The notes under the pieces: generated by a model
The model's input: the letters and a program-made list of their open reading frames with translations, nothing else
Databases searched by the model: none
Told to the model about the DNA's origin: nothing
In this document: piece by piece, positions 1 to 10,787 of the stretch
Position numbering within the stretch: position 1 is the stretch's first letter
Layout: each line of letters opens with the position of its first letter
Source: Miscanthus floridulus
Taxonomy: Eukaryota > Streptophyta > Magnoliopsida > Poales > Poaceae
DNA length: 64,000 nt
Reading direction: 5' to 3'
Assembly (NCBI RefSeq): GCF_019320115.1
Contig: NC_089591.1
Location: 24,220,502 to 24,284,501 of the forward strand
Translations under genes and position numbers: made by a program

Positions 1-7
1 GCTTCTT

Positions 8-283
8 TCAAGCCTCATGAGCCATCTCAATGTTCTTGATTTGCTCAAATGTTCTCTCATCAATTGCATCATGAATGGCACTTAGAGCAATGTCATTGTT
101 TTGGAGAAGCACTTCTTGGGCTGCGATGGGATTCTCTGGATTAGAAATCTCAATTTTGGTTTCTACCACCTTCCACACCCTTCTATTGATTGACTTGATA
201 TGTGTGGTCATCTTTGACTTCCAATATGGATAATTTATGCCATCAAATTGGGGTGGCTTCTTGGTGTTGTTGATTTGAGCCAT
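8..283 (-). pseudogene. copia gag N-terminus, cut by an early stop
   Basis: The ORF begins 40 bases past the PBS, as expected for gag in a copia element. The 91 residues resemble the N-terminal gag region of plant copia elements (DUF4219/UBN2 type): a short lead, then an F-D-G-x-N-Y-x-Y-W motif near residues 13-21, then a helix-rich stretch. The frame closes with TGA at 8-10 where the family usually continues with a Trp-containing segment, so a TGG-to-TGA change is likely. The rest of gag would lie left of the window. It probably no longer makes a full capsid protein. Confidence 0.7.
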
Positions 284-322
284 TTTAACACCGAAGGTTG
301 TTAAGCCTTAGATCATGGTGAC

Positions 323-338
323 CTCAGCTCCGATACCA
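323..338 (-). other. primer binding site (initiator Met-tRNA type)
   Basis: On the minus strand this reads TGGTATCGGAGCTGAG. Apart from one base its first 12 match the TGGTATCAGAGC site used by elements primed from initiator Met-tRNA. It sits directly inside the LTR and fixes the orientation as minus. Confidence 0.8.
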
Positions 339-340
339 CT

Positions 341-1345
341 TCAAAGATCCTAATGGCTAGAGGGGGTGAATAGCCTATTAAAAATTTCTACAACAACACT
401 TAGCAAACCGGTTAGACAAATATGAGGTGAAGCGAGTGTTGCGCTAGCCTACTAAAAATGCAAGCCACCTACCACAATTCTAGTTTCTATAGACTCTATC
501 CACACAATGGCTATGTCACTACACTAAGTTAGTGTGCTCTCAAAGGCTAACTAAAGAGCCACACTAACCAAACTAACAAGCTCTCACGACTAGCTACACT
601 AAAGAGCTTGACAACTAGTTTGCGTTAATGTAATAAGAGAGAGCAAGATGGTTATACGACCTGACCAAGTCGAGCAATGAACCAATCAATCATAAGAATG
701 AATAACAATGAAGACCAATCACCTCAGAATCAAATGATGACACAATGATTTTTTACCGAGGTTCACTTGCTTGCTGGCAAGCTAGTCCTTGTTATGGTGA
801 TTCACTCACTTAGAGGTTCACGCGCTAATTGGCATCACATGCCAAACCCTTAATAAGGTGCCGCACAACCAACATAAGATAAGGATCACATAAGCCATGA
901 GCAATCCACTAGAGTACCTTTTGGCTCTCCTCTGGGGAAACGTCAAGAACCCCTCACAATCACCACAATCGGAGCCAGAGACAATCACCAACCTCCGCTT
1001 GATGATCCTCGCTGCTCTAAGCCATCTAGGTGGCAGCAACCACCAAGAGTAACAAGCGAATCCTACAGCAAAACACGAACACCAAGTGCCTCTAGATGCA
1101 AACACTCAAGCAATGCACTTGGATTCACTCCCAATCTCACAAAGGTGATGAATCAATGATGGAGATGGGTGGGAGGGCTTTGGCTAAGATTAGAAGGTTG
1201 CTATGTCAGTGCAAATGGACAAGATGGTGACCTTGAGCCGGCCATAGGGCTTAAATAGAGAGCCCCTATGAATAGAGCCATTGGGCTCCCCTGTCCACTA
1301 AAAATTAGGGTGACCGGACACACCGGTCGGATCGACCGGTGTCCA
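341..1345 (-). repeat. copia 5' LTR (border at 1345 approximate)
   Basis: About 1 kb between the PBS and unrelated sequence. A minus-strand TATA-like box is visible at 1251-1260. The right end lies in the stretch with two short CACCGGT/ACCGGTG blocks at 1319-1342. No LTR partner is available, so the ends are not proven. Confidence 0.6.
1251..1260 (-). promoter_or_regulatory. TATA-like box of the copia LTR
   Basis: The minus strand reads CTCTATTTAA. It lies about 90 bases inside the proposed start of the LTR, the usual place for the element's promoter. Confidence 0.4.
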
Positions 1346-1698
1346 TCATTCACATCACTGAGGCCAATAATGTTTAAGCTATACATATTGCTACTGATGC
1401 CGATGATGATCACTACCACTTGTTCACTGATATTCTACTTATGAAAACTGAGGAAGCTCAATTAACTATTGAAATTGTAATGGTTACAGCTCCATTAACT
1501 ACTACTCTAGTTTGAGTTATATATCTATGTGGTGCTACTCTAAATTTACATGAGGTCATACCATGAAAATTGTTAATGGTTGTTCAAGTTGCACTTTGGT
1601 ATGAGTTGTGGACTTCACTGATGGATCTTTGTTGGATTATTTTCCTCTTCAGTGATCTCATTGCTGAGGAAGCTCTCATTGTATTGCACACTGACAGA
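1346..1698. other. unassigned stretch between copia LTR and F-box relic
   Basis: No family was recognised. A plus-strand open stretch (about 1390-1440) reads through several Asp/His codons but has no support. The part from 1570 is in frame with the F-box relic, but the likely F-box start is the ATG at 1699. Confidence 0.3.
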
Positions 1699-2794
1699 AT
1701 GGTGGAGGCCTCCAACAAGAGGAACACACTGGCTAACCTCACAAAGGATGTCATTCATGAGATCCTCCACCACCTCCCCACCCACTCCTTGTTCTGCTAC
1801 AAATATGTTTGTCACTCCTAGAAAAACCTCATCTCAGACCCCAACAACCATAAGAAGCTGCCCTAGACTATGGCTGGCTTCTTCTATGACAGTGAGAACA
1901 ACAATCAAAACTTCACCAGCATCGTCTATGGTGTACGCCACCGCTCCTTGGAATTCTTGCCCTTCAACATTGACAATGTAGCTCTCTTAGATTGCTGCAA
2001 TGGCCTCATCCTATGTTGTTGCCTTGGGGCTAATGGATATCGCAATGTCATCTACAATCCAATGACCCAGAAGTTTAAAATTCTACCACCTAGCACCCAT
2101 GATGTTGGCTATGTTGTTGGTGAGGCTCGCTTAGCATTTGATGCAACAGCCTCCTTGCACTTCCATGTGATTGAATATGTGGATGTCAATGTTGTGTGCG
2201 TAGGTGTGGAGATCTACTCATCTCAAACTATAGCATGGATCTATAAGGAATCTGAATGGGGTGAGCATACTGATGTGACATTTTATAGAGAACCAAGTGT
2301 GTTTCTTAACGGTTGTCTGCATATTATGGGGCACTCTAGGAGGTACTCTATGATATTTGTTGTGGATATGGCAGGAAACACATGGAGGAAAATTGATAGG
2401 CCAGATGGTCTTCATCACTCCATGCATCAAGCTCAATGTCACTTGTGTTTATGTACTGTTGATGGTCCCAATGATTCCAAGCTTTCAATTTGGATCCTTG
2501 AAGACTATGGCACTAATAATTGGACATTGAGGATATGGTCATGACGTGGATCCTGTTTGGAAGTATTAATATTAGATTTGGTTACCTAGATTTTGATGAG
2601 GACACAGTTCACCTAGAATGGAATTTCATTTTCTTTGCTAGGGAGGATGGAACAATCATCGCATATAACATGGACCGCAAAAAAGTTCATGTCTCCCTAT
2701 CCGTGCATTTCGGTATGGTAGACATACCATTAAAAAAGAGTTCATCTATAGACCATACTATCTTTCTTATGTTCCCTTGTGCTTGGATTCATTA
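1699..2794 (+). pseudogene. F-box protein gene (F-box plus F-box-associated region), broken
   Basis: F-box proteins recruit substrates to SCF ubiquitin ligases. From the ATG at 1699 the frame gives a short lead, then an F-box-like core (about residues 12-40: L-T-x-D-V-I-H-E-I-L-x-x-L-P), then a region with the N-G-L-I-L and Y-N-P-M-T-Q-K-F motifs typical of grass F-box-associated domains (about residues 95-135). Two in-frame TAG stops interrupt it (1819-1821, probably from TGG; and 1864-1866). A frameshift near 2535 moves the C-terminus (to 2794) into another frame. The intact protein would have been about 365 residues, normal for this family. No intron is needed. It is a single-exon relic, not a working gene. 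Confidence 0.75.
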
Positions 2795-3280
2795 GTAGAG
2801 TAGTAAATAAAGCTGCATTTGATGTATCTCTCTATCATGCATTTGAAATAGACCAATGTTGTTTGCTTGTCTATGGACATGTTAATTTCCTGAATGATGG
2901 ATGTTGTCATTATTTTAGCTAAACTAGTGTGCTATCTTTGTTTTGCTTGCAAATTGCATTATTTGTTTGGTGTGCACATGTGTTACGGTGGTGTTACAAC
3001 TCCCATCGTTGTTTCATCCATTAAATTCATTTGTAGTACAATATTTATATTGATTTCTAATTTCATGGGTACATGGGGTATGCTAATGAGGGCACTCCAA
3101 AGTACAATAAAATGACACTTCAAAAGCACTACAATGCACCCATCAAATTGTATTACTAGGCTATGCTACTATTAAGTTAGTCAAACTTAAAATCATAAAT
3201 GACACAGTAACAAGCATCATAGGAAGATGAGGAAAACTACGGAGGATACTGTCAGACGCGTTCAAATGTATAGAGGCTGG
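2795..3280. other. AT-rich region after the F-box relic; nothing recognised
   Basis: This may hold the 3' UTR of the F-box gene in its first 100 bases. I see no ORF, repeat or terminus of known type. Confidence 0.4.
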
Positions 3281-3440
3281 ACTTTCTTACATGTGCAATA
3301 ACATTTCAACACCAATGGCTCCTCTACTCTGCATTATACTGAGGCAAGACTTGCAGTCGAACTTTCTTATGTGTGCAATAACATTTCAACACCAATGGCT
3401 CCTCTGCTCTGCATTACACCGAGACAAGACTTGCTCCTCG
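3281..3440 (+). repeat. 80-bp direct tandem duplication
   Basis: The block starting ACTTTCTTAC at 3281 recurs at 3361 with exactly 80-bp spacing and only a handful of base differences. It lies at the start of the duplicated mosaic (3.3-13.4 kb). Confidence 0.85.
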
Positions 3441-3579
3441 CTGCAAGGTTCTTGCAAGTTCAACAAAGATTGACAAAGACACCAAGGCAACAAAAAAACA
3501 AATAGAAACCAAACGACCTAAGCTACACCGCGCTCAACAGATTGTAAGTGCGAGACTTGCTCCTGGTGCTCAAATTGTA

Positions 3580-3755
3580 ATGGTTGTCACATGTACCTTC
3601 TTTAGATTTATTTCCTTTAGGGAGACACATAGGTATTCAAATTTACTATGCATGCAAGAAAGTCCTAGCATCATAAATCTGACCAGGCCAGACATATCTC
3701 ACGTTATACATGGAAACCTATTTCATACGAGAACTTTCGTTGAATCCCTAAAGGA
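3580..3755 (+). repeat. duplicated block, copy A (partner about 8215-8395)
   Basis: The order of short shared strings (for example TCTCACGTTATA at 3696 and 8340, and GAATCCCTAA at 3741 and 8385) shows these are diverged copies of one sequence. In the partner a MITE begins immediately after the final TAA; here the sequence continues uninterrupted, so this is the empty site. Confidence 0.75.
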
Positions 3756-3814
3756 AACAAATAAAATTGAAACAAAACAATAGAAAAGCAAAATCAAATA
3801 CAATATTCTAGACT

Positions 3815-4330
3815 TGTTCAGATGAACTCCACGCTGCATGGTTCTTTCAAGTTCAACAAATTTTATGAAAGAGACAAATTGGCTTCAACAGAGATCAAAG
3901 GCACTCTTGAATGTTTAGCATATTATAGATTAGATCAAAGACAACTAAAAAGAAATCTGTAGTGAAACGCAATCAACAAGGGCTACAAACCAGCTGCAAA
4001 ATGACCAAAGGACATGAGCTATACCACGCTCAATAGAGTTGAACCCACCTAAGGCCTTATTTGGATGTGCATGTATTCATCTTGATCCACAAGTGTTGAA
4101 GTGGATTGGAATGGAATTAAACTAAATTCCATTCCATTCCACTCCAACACATGTGGATTGATGTGGATACACATGCATCCAAACAAGGTCTGATACAAAG
4201 TTCAACAAAAGTTAACACCAACATGGAAATAAGAGTTCACATATTTTGCAAGGGCATACCGCAGAACAAACTTATTCATGACTACTAATACTACTGATAT
4301 ATCCCATAGATCAAGGTTTGAGGTTGGCAT
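3815..4330 (+). repeat. duplicated block, copy A (partner about 10435-11040)
   Basis: It is colinear with 10435-11040: both contain GACTTGTTCAGATGAACTCC, then a GGGCTA-x-AAAC stretch, then CAAAAGTTAACA, and then run into the PF04195-like relic. Copy A carries a MITE at 4053-4190 that the partner lacks. The partner carries a different MITE at 10568-10787. Confidence 0.75.
4053..4190. mobile_element. Tourist-like MITE, 138 bp
   Basis: Terminal inverted repeats GGCCTTATTTGGATG and CATCCAAACAAGGTC are imperfect complements. The flanks are TAA on the left (4050-4052) and TGA on the right (4191-4193), read here as a TAA target duplication with one change. The related block at 8080-8100 has the uninterrupted site CACCTAATACAAAG, which defines both ends exactly. 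A TAA/TTA 3-bp duplication points to the PIF/Harbinger group. It has no coding capacity. Confidence 0.8.
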
Positions 4331-5740
4331 GCAAGATCTTGTCCACATCCTCCTTCGGTAAGACGACAATGGTGGCCGGCTCAAAACTCTTGATCAGATC
4401 GGCAATATCATTTTTCATCACTCCGAGGTTCACTGCTGTGCGAATCTAAAGCTGGGTAGTAGCCAACACTGTGGTAGCCCCCTGATGAATGACTTCGGTC
4501 ACCATAGCTCAAATTTAGGCCAGCAGGACTAAGAGGTGCTCCTCTGCAGCCAATAGATTATCCACTCTTCCAATGGGGAAGGCCACGTTACAGGTGGCTA
4601 GCACAGACATCTGTAGGGTGTCGACTCATATGCTCAACACCACAATAAGGTTCATCATGTGTTGGGCCTGCTGCTGGGCGATCATCAAGTTGGCTCATGC
4701 TTGGGAGGTTAGATTCTTAGAAGCTTTAAGTGCCTTGCAGCGGCATCTAGCTCACCACATAGTGTCTTATCATTTAGTCTGGTTGATGACAAATCTACTT
4801 GGACCTCATGATAATCCTTCAATAATTGATGGTACTCTACGTTGTCTAAGGATTCACGCTCTTCTGATGATTCACCCACTTCAAAACCAGAGGGTTGTGC
4901 AGGGACAGACTGGCTTGGCGGTGGCAAGTGGCGATAGGATGACTCTCTGGCACCATCAGGGGAAAGCCCCATGACCTGGGATGGTGCCACCATGGAGGAA
5001 GCGCTGCACAATGCATGCTAACTTCGAGCCCATATAGGATAAGGGGGAGAGTGGTCTGATTGAGAAGACAAATGACTTTTACTGAACTGACTAGCGCAGC
5101 ATGGCATAGAATCGTGGGTGGCTGCCTCCATCGAGGGATACCTCATAGGGCCTCTTTACGAGTTCAACCACGGACAAAGAACTAGGCACTGGGGTGAACA
5201 AGGCTTAGGACACCATCATGCCCATGAACATCTATTGAGATAGTAGGCAAAATCCAAATACTAGTTAAATTAAATAGCATGAACACAAATACTAGTGTGA
5301 GCATTGCTCGCATACTCTAGTTAAATGAAGATAAACAACATGAAGAGTGGTGATGATCCACCTCGAAAGGGGGAACTGGCGGGTTAGAGAGCAAGTCAAC
5401 AAGAGATCCATCTTTTAGTGGAGGATTGCTAGCATTAAAGGCCTTCAGGGACTCCACATCGAGAGACGACCTTGTCCGTTCCACCATGGTCCTGGCAGGA
5501 GGCGTCAGCGGTGCAGTAGGGTGGAAGGCAAAAGCTTTGGGATGGAATTAGGAGCTCTGGAAAGAGAAGGCAGCAGGTATAACCATCCCTCTTGCCCCTT
5601 GTCTCTACTATTATAGTTTGGGGGCCATCGATCACCCGATGACCAAGAGGTTTGCGTGGATGGGTGGTGGGGCTTCGGCCCGTCATGTCAATCCGATAGG
5701 TCAGGAGGCAACGTCCCCTATAGCAATAGGCTATTGACGC
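4308..5740 (-). pseudogene. PF04195-like 'putative gypsy-type transposon' gene, copy A, core deleted
   Basis: This is the minus-strand relic of the protein that plant annotations call putative gypsy-type transposon (Transposase_28, PF04195), normally found as an extra gene of Tat-type gypsy elements. The 5' end (5740-5440) and the C-terminal coiled-coil region (the ORF at 5011-4709 and beyond, to about 4308) align with copy B at 11040-13340. About 0.8 kb that encodes the conserved core in copy B is missing between positions 5430 and 5440. An intron is conserved: donor near 5362, acceptor near 5240 on the minus strand. Stops occur throughout the remaining exons. The start cannot be fixed. Function of the family is unknown. 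Confidence 0.65.
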
Positions 5741-5829
5741 CACCCATGCTCATGTGCCTATGTGGGAATGTAGGAGCACATCATCTGGGTAGTCAAGATT
5801 TCAGACGGCCAGACCTTGTGTGATCCTAT

Positions 5830-6640
5830 AAAGTATAAACTTTCTGAATAAAAATAATCCTTGATGCATGGTTCTTGCAAGTTTAACAAATCTTATCAAA
5901 TACACAAAAATAAGACGAGTTGGGTTCAACATAGATCAAATCCACTCATGACTACAACTACTATTGATACAGATGTTGTGACTGAGTGCACTCCGTAGGC
6001 TATAGTTTTACTCATAGCTCTATATTGTATAGTGTATGATGAGATCAAATGTGCCGTATTCAAACTTTCTTGCAAGCGTAGTAAAATATTAGAGTGAAGT
6101 GAATGCGTTAGGAAAGCTAGACACAAGAAGTGATTCAAGAAAAGGAGTTTTGACATGCTTGAGACTTGAACGCCTGGTGTGGTTGTGATAGGTCTTTTCT
6201 GTACTTATTTGATTCCAATCCAAGTAGTCACAGTAGTCAAGGGGCAGACTAAAGGCGTGTCCAGCTTGGTTAGATTTACAATGCTTGGACCCTCATAGGG
6301 ACTCTAGGGCAAGGCAAGATAAAGATTTTTTCCAACCAGTGTGCTTCACCTCAGGTGCTGTCACACTCCCTCGGTAACCTCAACCAGTCGTACCGCGGAA
6401 GGCATGTTCAACCAGAGATGCAGCAGTATTGACATTACCAAGCATACACTAATGAAAACAGAGCATGTCTCCTCCATTTATGCCAATGAGATGGCATTAG
6501 TCTCAATGCTGATTTTTACTACATGTTAGCTCCTCCACTGATGCCCCAACAGTGTGTGGACTCCTTGCATTTGTGACAAACACTAGAAACATAGAAAAAG
6601 AAAGGCCCCCACCACCACCACCACAAGAGGAGAACGAGAA
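5830..6640. other. duplicated non-coding stretch, no gene
   Basis: Positions 6110-6255 match 10165-10325 (a shared string around GTGATAGGTCTTTTCTGTACTTATT). Positions 5860-5900 match 3826-3865 and 10455-10495. No ORF of interest was seen. Confidence 0.6.
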
Positions 6641-6691
6641 CATAGACATACTAGCAAGGATTCCTCAAGACTATCAAGTTCCCTAGTTGGC

Positions 6692-7673
6692 ATGGCAGGG
6701 CTACAAGAAGACATGGTAGGACCAAGCCAGAGTGACCTGGAGCACATGAAGATCCTTCTTCCTGGATTGTATGCAAAAACATTAGTAAGTGCTCATTTTT
6801 TGTGTGTTGAATCCTATCTGCTAGGGTTTGCCTTGGGGAATGAACTTGTCCCTCTATCTGGCTATGTTGATTGTTGTGCATGTAGAAATTGTCGACTGTA
6901 ATGGCCTAGGCCATCGGAGGTCACCAAAAACTTGATCTCTATCTGGACGATGAGCAGAGCTTGGCCTAGTGGAAGGTGGAAGTTTTCCCCAATGGAGGTC
7001 ACCTATACCTCCACTGGGGATGGAAGCACTTCGCCCATTCCATCGACCTCCAAGATGGGTTCTCTCTTGTATTGTGGTATGATAGTCGGTCATAGATTAA
7101 TGTCAAGGTCTTTGACCTTACCACCTACTGCAAGCAGTACCCACACATCTTCAAGGCCGGTGGTAGTCAGCTCTCCCTACCTGTCGTAGAGCTGAGGAGT
7201 TTTGCAGTGATCCTAAAGAAGTACCACCTCAGAGTGAAGTATCTAATGAGCACTCGCACGAGACACAGAATATACCAATGATGTCACAAGTTACCATTAT
7301 CCTCTTTGTCATCAGTCTTTTTTTGTGCGAGGTGAATAATGTGCTAGTGGACTTCGAGTGAGCGCACGACTACAAGCAGTGGTGCATGGTTGAGCTAGAG
7401 ATGGCTAGGCAATCCTAGTTCAAGGGCTTGGAGAGGACATGCACAAACAAAGTCTTGCGAGTGTCATTCAAGTATGGGTGGGATGCCTTCTACGCTAACA
7501 ACAACCTCAATGTTGGCAACACCTACTTCTTCAGCGTGATATGTGAGGCCACCTATAGCAATGATGACGACAAGGAATGGGAGGATGAGCTAGAGGATGA
7601 TGAAGCTAAGCTCAAGGTGGAGGTACGCAAGATAAACGGTGGATGGAGGCGGTGTACTCAGCGCAAGAGTTGA
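6692..7673 (+). pseudogene. B3 DNA-binding domain gene (REM-like), broken
   Basis: B3 domains are plant-specific DNA-binding folds. Two B3-like modules can be read. The first starts in a small exon (6692-6784, M-K-I-L-L-P motif). After a possible GT-AG intron (6785-6884) it continues with G-W-K-H-F-A and an F-x-L-V-L-W-Y-D block (about 6990-7120). The second has K-Y-G-W-D-A-F-Y followed by an N-N-L-N-V-G-N-T-Y block (about 7450-7545), then an acidic stretch and a V-E-V-R-K-x-N-G-G-W-R-R tail. In-frame stops (TAG at several places, one TGA near 7360) and frame changes show it is dead. REM/ABI3-VP1 family membership is inferred from motif order; the closest subfamily cannot be told. Confidence 0.7.
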
Positions 7674-7746
7674 CACGATCTGTATTTTGTTGTTTCATCA
7701 TACAATTATTCAGCCTATCAAGATTTCTAAGTACCGGACTGTCTTA

Positions 7747-7880
7747 GGCCCTGTTTGGATGAACTATGACTAGTTAGCCATGGCTAAAAATTAGCTAATT
7801 AGTTGTTTTATTAGTCCATACCTGTTTGTATTGTGAACTAATTGTTGGGTTCTATGGACTAATTGGATGTCCCCAGATAG
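7747..7880. mobile_element. MITE-like fragment beginning GGCCCTGTTTGG
   Basis: The left end GGCCCTGTTTGGATGAAC follows TTA (7744-7746), as in PIF/Harbinger MITEs. The interior repeats TTAGCTAA-type words. The matching right terminus is not clear, so the end coordinate is a guess. Confidence 0.4.
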
Positions 7881-8039
7881 TTGCCATCACTGTATTTCAT
7901 TGTTCATCGACTCACAGTGGTCCGGATTATCTATATTTCATATGGTCAGACTGTCTTAGGCTCTAGAAAATTTCAACATCTATACACCCACGCCCTCCAA
8001 TCAAAAAGGGCGAACACCATTAGTATACTACAGATCAGA

Positions 8040-8210
8040 AAGAGAACTACATGCAAAAGCAACCAAAAGGGGCTAGATAGAGTTTAACCCACCTAATACA
8101 AAGTTCAATAAAAGTTAATGCAGACATAGCGATTGCGTGGGTTAAACTCTATTGGCAGGTTCTTTGGTCATTTGGTAGCCGTTTTCTAGCCCTTGTTGGT
8201 TGGTTTTGCC
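8040..8210. repeat. inverted repeat (fold-back) of the duplicated block
   Basis: Positions 8126-8210 are the reverse complement of the type of sequence at 8045-8095 and 10815-10900: AGTTTAACCCAC at 8080 faces GTGGGTTAAACT at 8127. The arms, of about 55-80 bp, flank a short centre. It could fold as a hairpin if transcribed, and probably arose when two copies joined head to head. Confidence 0.6.
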
Positions 8211-8395
8211 TGCAAATAGAATTCATCCAATCAAGTCTCTTGTTGATCTAATGCCTAATGGAGGAGCCACATAGCTATTCAAAGTTTACTGCACACATAA
8301 GAAAGTCCGAGCATTGTAAATCTGATCGGGTTGGACATGTCTCACGTTATATAGGGAAACCTATTTCTTACTAGTACTTTCATTGAATCCCTAAG

Positions 8396-8450
8396 GCCTT
8401 GTTTGGATACGCATGTATTCATCTCAATCCACTATATTTGAGGACAAATT
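8396..8450. mobile_element. left end of a second GGCCTT MITE
   Basis: It starts GGCCTTGTTTGGAT right after TAA (8393-8395) and follows the same opening sequence as the MITE at 4053. The paralogous uninterrupted site is at 3747-3749. The right terminus is missing or merged into the F-box-like relic. Confidence 0.5.
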
Positions 8451-8490
8451 TCAAATGCCATAATACATTACATTCAAAAATAGTGAATTA

Positions 8491-9260
8491 CTAGTTTCTT
8501 ATTCCATTTTCCCATTCGAAAAAATGGATTTCTTGGCAAAGCCTATAGTCCTCACTACAATATAGAGCCCTTCTTTCCCATCCATCTTCATAGCCACAGA
8601 CGCCGCTTGCGCATAAAAGATCACCGTGCACCTGTATTGGTGGTGGCAGCGACATCATGTCCCATGTCATTTGGAGGACCACCTCAGTGGCCGAGAGGTG
8701 GCACAACACACACCCCTTGTTGGTTAGCCACCAACTCATTGGTCTGCTGCCACCACCTGTGATACTTCCTCGCCCTCAACCCATCTTATGTACCACCTCA
8801 TAGTGTCATTGTTGTCGGCATCGACATTGTGCCTATAGAGCAATAGGGTGACTAGATAGGCCACCAGATTGTGCCCACCATTAGTAGCGCGGGCGAGACC
8901 GTCGAGGCATGGCGGGGGCTATGCTTTTCCATGAATATGGTTTGTATCCTAGTGAGGAAGTAAGCCTCTAGGTTGCTGACTTAGGTCAAGGTAGCAAGGT
9001 GGGCTTTGTAGTTGACGGGGTGATCCCACGTCCTCTCGTGTCTGAACTAATCCAGTGCTAGACCCTGACTGATGGTGAGGGCACCGTAGATGTGACGCAT
9101 GGATGAGCAGGTCACTCATAGGATACGAAGGTTGTCCATGGGGCGCTCTGAGGTCATAGCGAGGTGGCCCACAATCACAATTTGTACCTTGGTAGGGAGC
9201 ACCATCAGCGACATGATTGCCACATGGATTGAGCTACAGCGTGTGGACGGTGGTGAGCTA
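8491..9260 (-). pseudogene. grass F-box-like protein relic
   Basis: On the minus strand the order of motifs follows a large grass family of F-box-like proteins with a C-terminal Cys-rich segment. An L-R-x-x-C-S-x-M-R stretch lies near 9130, a C/Y-F-L-T-x-I block near 8940, an S-P-R block near 8900, and the C-terminus is in the ORF 8739-8491 (G-C-V-L-C-x-L near its start; G-W-E-R-R-A-L-Y-C-S-E-D-Y-R near its end). Several stops, mostly TAG on the minus strand, and frame changes break the upstream part. The start is not preserved. Molecular function is inferred only from family resemblance. Confidence 0.6.
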
Positions 9261-9299
9261 GAGGGCTAGAGAGGCAGAGTGGCATGACATATGTTGATT

Positions 9300-10165
9300 A
9301 AGGAGGAGTCAGGGGAGGCCGCTGAGCGGGGGCAATAGTAGGAGTCAAACAATAGGAGTGAGGTTAGGCTTTGTACACATAGGGACACCAGGGCTGGAAC
9401 AGGCTTCTAACGCGAGCACACCATGTTCATCATTACTAGTATCTGAGTAATGAATATTTTAGTCGGGTTAGACCTTTTGTCATTTGATGGACTATATAGT
9501 GTAGTCCTATCCAAGCATTCATAGGCTCATAGCAGCCGAGGGGCAGCAGCTAGCTAGAGATGGCCACATTACATGGTTTCATAGGTTCTGATTGTCTACA
9601 CCCCCTCAGCTATGTTTGAAGCTGCCGCTTTAGGATTCATGCTTGCAGCCACAGATGGTGCAACTCCTGTTTGTAGCATAGCCGACTAGGCAAAAGTTCT
9701 ACTCATAGTTGCACAAGAGTTACATGTATGGCCCATTCAAATTTATGCTTCTCAGACTATCAGGCGAGCATACGGTTTACAAGAAATAGGTAAACATCAT
9801 TTTGTCTAATATACAAGAGGGACATGGTCAGGAAAAAGTTGTGGTCGATAGTTGTAGAGTACACATCCTTGGTATAGTAACTAGTTACCATCTGTAAGCA
9901 TGATTTCAGTTAGAATAAATGTCAATTGAGATCCTCAAACCAGCATGGAATGCAATAATAAGTTCATACAAATAGTATGGTTTGATATGAAGCACGTTAC
10001 CTTAATCTAGATCCTCAAACCAGCATGGGACGTGGTTGGGAAAATGCAAACAGGTGAGGGAAGGGGGGAGCCAGAAGATAGGTGGTTGATGCAATGCGCA
10101 CTATCAGATGAGGGAAGGGGCACTCCTTTCATATAGACCTTGCATGGCTGACAAGACTGAAGCAA
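9300..10165. other. non-coding stretch, nothing recognised
   Basis: Mixed-composition sequence without a convincing ORF or terminal repeat. A short GATCCTCAAACCAGCATGG string occurs twice (9932 and 10012). Confidence 0.4.
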
Positions 10166-10567
10166 ATGTGGCAGGAAAGCTAGACACAAGAAGTGAATCG
10201 ATAAAAAGAGCTTTTGACCACCATGACATGCTTGACATTTGAATGACTGGTGCAGTTGTGATAGGTCTTTTCTGTACTTATTGCACTACAATCCAAGTAG
10301 TCACAGCAGTCAAGGGGCAGAATGATTGCTACGACACTTTATACTATCCTATGAGATCAAATACACAGCAGGCGGACTTTCTTGCATTCGGAGTAAAAGT
10401 CAATAGCTATGGCTCATCCGTTCTGCATTAGATCGAGGTGAGACTTGTTCAGATGAACTCCTCGCTACATGGTTCTTTCAACTTCAATAAAATTTTATCA
10501 AAGAAAATTTCAACATCTATACACCCACGTCCTCTGATCAGAAAGGGCGAACACTGTTAGTATATTA

Positions 10568-10787
10568 GGGCATCCCCAGTGATAGTAGAGAAATCGCTAG
10601 CAGTGCAACCTCTAAAAATATTAAAAAAATGGATGTCAGAACATGAAGCCAGACATGATATGAGAGAGCCTTTTTTGAAACATGTGCGAGACTAGCTATT
10701 GCGCTCTTGCTAGCACTGTGCTTTGTTTCTTTTGTAGCCAATAGAGTTTAGACTACGCTGGTGATTTGGTTCCTGTTGGGGACGCCC
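10568..10787. mobile_element. Tourist-like MITE, 220 bp, TTA duplication
   Basis: Terminal inverted repeats are GGGCATCCCCA and TGGGGACGCCC. TTA flanks both ends (10565-10567 and 10788-10790). The paralogous block near 8018-8030 (AGTATACTACAGATC) lacks the insert. Typical of PIF/Harbinger-derived MITEs; no coding capacity. Confidence 0.85.

Larger units (their letters stand above)
1..1345 (-). mobile_element. Ty1/copia retrotransposon, SIRE/Maximus-like, 5' end only
   Basis: This is the 5' end of a minus-strand copia element; its body runs off the left edge. Reading leftwards there is an LTR (about 341-1345), a PBS complementary to initiator Met-tRNA (323-338), then the start of gag (283). 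The LTR text is of the type common in grass Maximus/SIRE copies: a gene-like stretch about a '..gggggtgaatag..' block, with CCGGT-rich ends. The outer LTR border near 1345 is approximate because the partner LTR is outside the window and no target duplication can be checked. Confidence 0.7.

Noticed and set aside
323..338. tRNA gene fragments at the TGGTATCAGAGC-like sites (also 17251 and 54497)
   Set aside because: Each sits immediately inside an LTR and is too short to be a tRNA gene; they are primer binding sites.
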